Source: Acidobacteriota bacterium
GTDB taxonomy: Bacteria; Acidobacteriota; Terriglobia; Terriglobales; SCQP01
Reading direction: 5' to 3'
Assembly: GCA_021823305.1 (NCBI GenBank)
Contig: JAKAOE010000037.1
Coordinates: 1-9,725, forward strand
Length of the DNA stretch: 9,725 bases
The translations under genes and the position numbers were made by a program. Of the stretch, positions 6,917 to 9,725 are shown piece after piece. Positions within the stretch are counted from its first letter, which is position 1. Each line of letters begins with the position of its first letter. The notes beneath the pieces were generated by a model. It was not told the origin of the DNA, did not search any database, and saw only the letters and a program-made list of their open reading frames with translations.

Positions 6917-9671
6917 GGCGGCCTTCCTCCTCCGTGGCGCGCTCCGGTCCCGGCCTGCGCCCGGGCTCGAGGTCGAGCAGCGCCCGCACCGCCTGCGCCA
7001 GCGCCTCCGGCGGAAACGGCTTTTTCAAGAACGGGCGCGGCGCCTGCGCCGGCTCAGAATAACCGGAGATGAACAGCACCGGCAGCCCCGGCCGCTGCTG
7101 CTGCAGCTTCCCCGCCAGCGCCGGCCCGTTCATGTTCGGCATCACCACGTCGGTCACCAGCAGGTCGATCTGCCCCGGATACTGCTGGCTCAGCTCCAGC
7201 GCCTGTTCCGGCCGGCTCGCCTCCAGCACAGTGTACCCGCGACCGCGCAGCACCTCCAGCAGCAGCCGCCGCAGGTCGTGCTCGTCTTCCACCACCAGCA
7301 CCGTCTCCCCGCCTCCCGCCGCCCGCTCCCCCGCCGCCGCCGGCAACACGATCGGGGCCAGCTTGGCCGCGCCCTGGAACACCGGCAGGTAGACCTCCAT
7401 CGTCGTCCCCCGCCCCCACTCCGAATCCACCAGCACCGTGCCCCCGCTCTGGCGCGCGATCCCGAACACCGTCGGCAACCCCAGGCCGGTGCCCTTGCCC
7501 TGCGGCTTGGTGGTGAAGAAGGGCTCGAAGATGTGCGACTGCGTCTCCGGGCGCATCCCGGTGCCGCTGTCCCGCACCCGCAACTGCGCATACCGCCCCG
7601 GCGCCAGTCCGGCGTGCAGTTTCACGAAGGTCTCGTCCAGCTCCGCGTTCCCGGTCTCGATCTCCAGCCGCCCGCCGTCCGGCATCGCGTCGCGCGCGTT
7701 CACCACCAGGTTCATCAGCACCTGGTCAATCTGGCTCGGGTCGGCCTGCACCGGCTGCAGGTCCGCCGCCAGGGTGCAGGTGAGTTCGATGTCCTCCCCG
7801 ATCGAGCGCCGCAGCAGCGGCTCCAGCGAGCGCACCACCGCGTTCAGGTCCAGCACCCGCGGCTGCAGCACCTGCTGCCGGCTGAACGCCAGCAACTGGT
7901 GGGTCAGCATCGCCGCCCGGTCGCCCGCCGCCCGCACGCTGCGCAGCTTGTCCTGCGCGTCCGGGTCCAGCTCCGCCTCCAGCAGCATTTCCGAGTAGCC
8001 GTTGATCACCGTCAGCAGGTTGTTGAAGTCGTGCGCGATGCCCGCCGCCAGCCGCCCCACCGCCTCCATCTTCTGCGCCTGCCGGATCTGCTGCTCCAGG
8101 CTACGCCGCTGGGTCACGTCGCTGAAGCTCACCACCAGCCCCACCGGCTGCTGGTTGTGCATCACCGGGTAGCTGCGGTACTCCACCGGCAGGCTGCTGC
8201 CGTCCTTGCGCCAGAACACCTCGTCGTCCACCTCTACCCCCACCCCTTGCCGCGCCGCCTGCATGCTGCGGCACGCCTCCGCCGGATACGGCGCGCCGTC
8301 GGCGTGCGAGTGGTGGATCAACTCGTGCAGCGGACGCTCCAGCAGCTCCTCCGCGCTGGCGTAGCCCAGCAGCCGCACCGCCGCCGGGTTGCACAGCGTG
8401 CACTTGCCTTCCGGGTCGAGCGCGTAGATGCCCTCCCCGGTCGAGTCCAGCACCAGCCGCAGGCGCTCCTCCGACATGCGCAGCGCCGCTTCCGCCTGTT
8501 TGCGCTGGGTGGCGTCGAACAGGGTCGAGCGGGTGCGCAGGAACCGCCCCTGGAAGTCGCGGATCGCGGTCGAGTTCACCACCACCGGCAGCAGCGAGCC
8601 GTCCTTGCGCCGCAGCTCCAACTCCAGGTCCTGCACCGACCCGTTCTCCTGCAGCGCCGCGAAGTGCCGGTCGAATTCCTTCCGGCTCTCCGGCGTGAGC
8701 AGATCCTTGAACGCCATGCGCTCGATCTCCTCCCGCCGGTACCCCAGCCAGCTCAGCTCGGTGTCGTTGATCTTCACGAACCGCCCATCCGCGTCCAGCG
8801 AGTGGTAGCCGCAGGGGGCGTGGTGGTACAGGTCGCTGATCTCGTGCGCGTAGGCCTGCAGGTCGGCGCGGCTCACGTCCAGCCGGTCCAGCGCCGTCGC
8901 CGCCTTCCACACCAGCGTCAGGAAGACCATGAAGCTCAGCACCACGAAGACCAGCGACGCCGCCCAGCTCGCGACCGGATCGTGCTGGCTGGCGTGGAAC
9001 CACGACAGCAGGAACGGAAACACCAGCACCACCGGCACCAGGCGCCGCATCAGCCAGCCCGCCGAGCCCGGTTCGCGGAAAAACGACGCCGGGCGCTGCC
9101 GCGGCTCCGCCGCCAGCCAGCCCGCGCTCAGCGCCAGCAGCACCAGCCCCACCGAGGGGTTCATGAAGCGCGTGTGCGGCCCCAGCGGCGCCCAAGGCGC
9201 CGCCGACAGCAGCTTCTCGATCACCACCACCAGTCCGGCGAACCCGGTCAGCAGCAGCATCGCGATCGCCACCGGCCGCCGCCGCTCCGGCAGCTGCGCC
9301 CCCGCCGCCAGCACGATCGCCATCACCATCGCCGGCGAAATCCGGCTCAGCCAGGGCCCGCCCGCCGTCAGCAGCCGCTGCGCCAGCACGCAGCCGCTCC
9401 AGTACAACGTCACCGCCGCCATCCGCCGCGCCGCCGCCGCCCGGTAGGGCGCCAGGACCACCACCACCGCCGCCAGCATCAGGCTCATCGCCGTCGCCGG
9501 CACCAGCCACGTCCAGTTTGTCCCCGCCGGCCGCAGCAGCCATCCCGCCGCCGCCGCCCCCAGCGACGCCGCCGCGAACAGCGCGCACCCCAGCCCGCTG
9601 TACAGGCTGAAGCGCCGCCACCGCCGCTCCGATTCCGGCGCCGCCGGCAGCCCAGGCGGATAGCTGCTCAC
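6882..9671 (-). CDS. Membrane-bound hybrid sensor histidine kinase (8 TM, PAS-PAS-HisKA-HATPase-REC)
   Basis: This 929-residue hybrid kinase passes phosphate from its own His to its own receiver. About eight hydrophobic segments (roughly 21-46, 55-75, 85-103, 111-128, 134-152, 173-188, 210-226, 235-257) form an integral-membrane sensor. Two PAS domains follow at about 278-393 (C-G-Y-H-S-L-D, then [10 protein letters not shown]) and 402-524 (F-W-R-K-D-G). The H-box is I-A-H547-D-F-N-N-L-L, of the HDFNN subclass. The ATP domain has N658-A-R-D-A, D701-S-G-T-G and G725-K-G-T-G-L-G-L. The receiver at about 790-900 has E795-D796, Asp841, S869 and K884, all intact. The start is GTG, overlapping the preceding stop (GTGA), with GGAG five bases upstream. 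The last 27 residues are a Pro/Arg/Glu-rich tail that overlaps the regulator gene. The signal sensed is unknown, since neither the membrane part nor the PAS domains show a recognisable cofactor site. Confidence 0.95.
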   Translation of the reverse strand: MSSYPPGLPAAPESERRWRRFSLYSGLGCALFAAASLGAAAAGWLLRPAGTNWTWLVPATAMSLMLAAVVVVLAPYRAAAARRMAAVTLYWSGCVLAQRLLTAGGPWLSRISPAMVMAIVLAAGAQLPERRRPVAIAMLLLTGFAGLVVVIEKLLSAAPWAPLGPHTRFMNPSVGLVLLALSAGWLAAEPRQRPASFFREPGSAGWLMRRLVPVVLVFPFLLSWFHASQHDPVASWAASLVFVVLSFMVFLTLVWKAATALDRLDVSRADLQAYAHEISDLYHHAPCGYHSLDADGRFVKINDTELSWLGYRREEIERMAFKDLLTPESRKEFDRHFAALQENGSVQDLELELRRKDGSLLPVVVNSTAIRDFQGRFLRTRSTLFDATQRKQAEAALRMSEERLRLVLDSTGEGIYALDPEGKCTLCNPAAVRLLGYASAEELLERPLHELIHHSHADGAPYPAEACRSMQAARQGVGVEVDDEVFWRKDGSSLPVEYRSYPVMHNQQPVGLVVSFSDVTQRRSLEQQIRQAQKMEAVGRLAAGIAHDFNNLLTVINGYSEMLLEAELDPDAQDKLRSVRAAGDRAAMLTHQLLAFSRQQVLQPRVLDLNAVVRSLEPLLRRSIGEDIELTCTLAADLQPVQADPSQIDQVLMNLVVNARDAMPDGGRLEIETGNAELDETFVKLHAGLAPGRYAQLRVRDSGTGMRPETQSHIFEPFFTTKPQGKGTGLGLPTVFGIARQSGGTVLVDSEWGRGTTMEVYLPVFQGAAKLAPIVLPAAAGERAAGGGETVLVVEDEHDLRRLLLEVLRGRGYTVLEASRPEQALELSQQYPGQIDLLVTDVVMPNMNGPALAGKLQQQRPGLPVLFISGYSEPAQAPRPFLKKPFPPEALAQAVRALLDLEPGRRPGPERATEEEGRHAGAARASADR
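6924..6933 (-). promoter_or_regulatory. Strong Shine-Dalgarno for the response regulator, inside the kinase gene
   Basis: The minus strand reads GGAGGAGGAA, seven bases before the ATG at 6916. These bases also encode the Glu-rich tail of the upstream kinase (about residues 914-917). The site fixes the regulator start at Met1 and shows that the 35-base overlap of the two reading frames is genuine. Confidence 0.75.
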
Positions 9672-9725
9672 CGCGTCTCCGCTTTCGTCGCTTCGGCCAG
9701 CAGCCGCTGCACCTTCTGCAGCAGC
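9668..9725 (-). CDS. 3' end of an upstream signalling-operon gene, possibly a receiver protein
   Basis: The last 18 codons ([18 protein letters not shown]) end in a TGA that overlaps the GTG start of the kinase gene, so a further gene lies upstream in the same operon. The fragment is one amphipathic helix with a short polar tail. That would suit the last helix of a receiver domain, but it is too short to prove any family. The stop-start overlap and the GC-ending codons make a real reading frame likely. Confidence 0.55.
   Translation of the reverse strand, partial: LLQKVQRLLAEATKAETR

Noticed and set aside
5950..7062. A 370-codon + strand frame spanning the GGT start, the gap and the regulator
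   Set aside because: It crosses two minus-strand genes, is Pro/Ala/Ser/Arg-rich, and has no domain or ribosome site.
8101..9621. A 506-codon minus-strand frame inside the kinase gene
   Set aside because: It is an alternative-frame shadow of the kinase with a low-complexity Gly/Ala/Arg translation, while the kinase frame carries PAS and TM features throughout.
1..9725. Mobile elements, CRISPR arrays, tRNA or rRNA
   Set aside because: Reading both strands showed no transposase or integrase motifs, no regularly spaced repeats, no terminal inverted repeats and no tRNA-like cloverleaf with a CCA end.

Overview
The window is a GC-rich bacterial chromosome segment with tightly packed genes. Nothing in it is a phage, insertion sequence, CRISPR array or RNA gene. 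The gene types resemble those of GC-rich soil Gram-negatives such as Acidobacteriota: a CzcCBA-type RND pump, a secreted gamma-glutamyltransferase-family enzyme, and a PAS/PAS hybrid histidine kinase with a small receiver protein. The phylum is a guess from gene style. The Gram-negative call is firmer, because outer-membrane-factor and RND genes are present.

Layout: positions 1-4511 on the + strand hold a heavy-metal efflux operon. It consists of the 3' end of a CzcC/TolC-like outer membrane factor, a CzcB-like adaptor that overlaps it by ATGA, and a full CzcA-like pump 34 bases further on. The pump carries the DFG-x3-DGA-x3-VEN signature of the divalent-cation HME-RND class and has almost no methionine in the central periplasmic region. 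Zn/Co/Cd-type export is therefore more likely than Cu/Ag export. No metal regulator lies in the window.

Positions 4512-4640 are the gap between convergent genes. It contains a 7+7 bp imperfect inverted repeat and, on the minus strand, a weak hairpin followed by CTTTT. Positions 4641-6344 on the minus strand encode a signal-peptide-bearing Ntn-hydrolase of the gamma-glutamyltransferase family. Its catalytic Thr is intact, but the residues that bind the glutamate alpha-carboxylate in classical GGT differ. It appears to have its own promoter, placed so close to the ATG that the mRNA would be leaderless. Just upstream is a 33-codon coding-like scrap with no start.

Positions 6500-9725 on the minus strand form a signalling operon. 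The order is the last 18 codons of an unidentified gene, then (GTGA overlap) a 929-residue membrane hybrid histidine kinase, then (35-base overlap) a 138-residue single-domain response regulator. Neither protein has a DNA-binding output domain, so the output must lie elsewhere. The overlaps imply coupled translation.

I do not see a clearly novel multi-gene system. The best leads are the non-classical GGT active site with its leaderless-looking promoter, the duplicated membrane module in the kinase sensor, and the orphan coding scrap.
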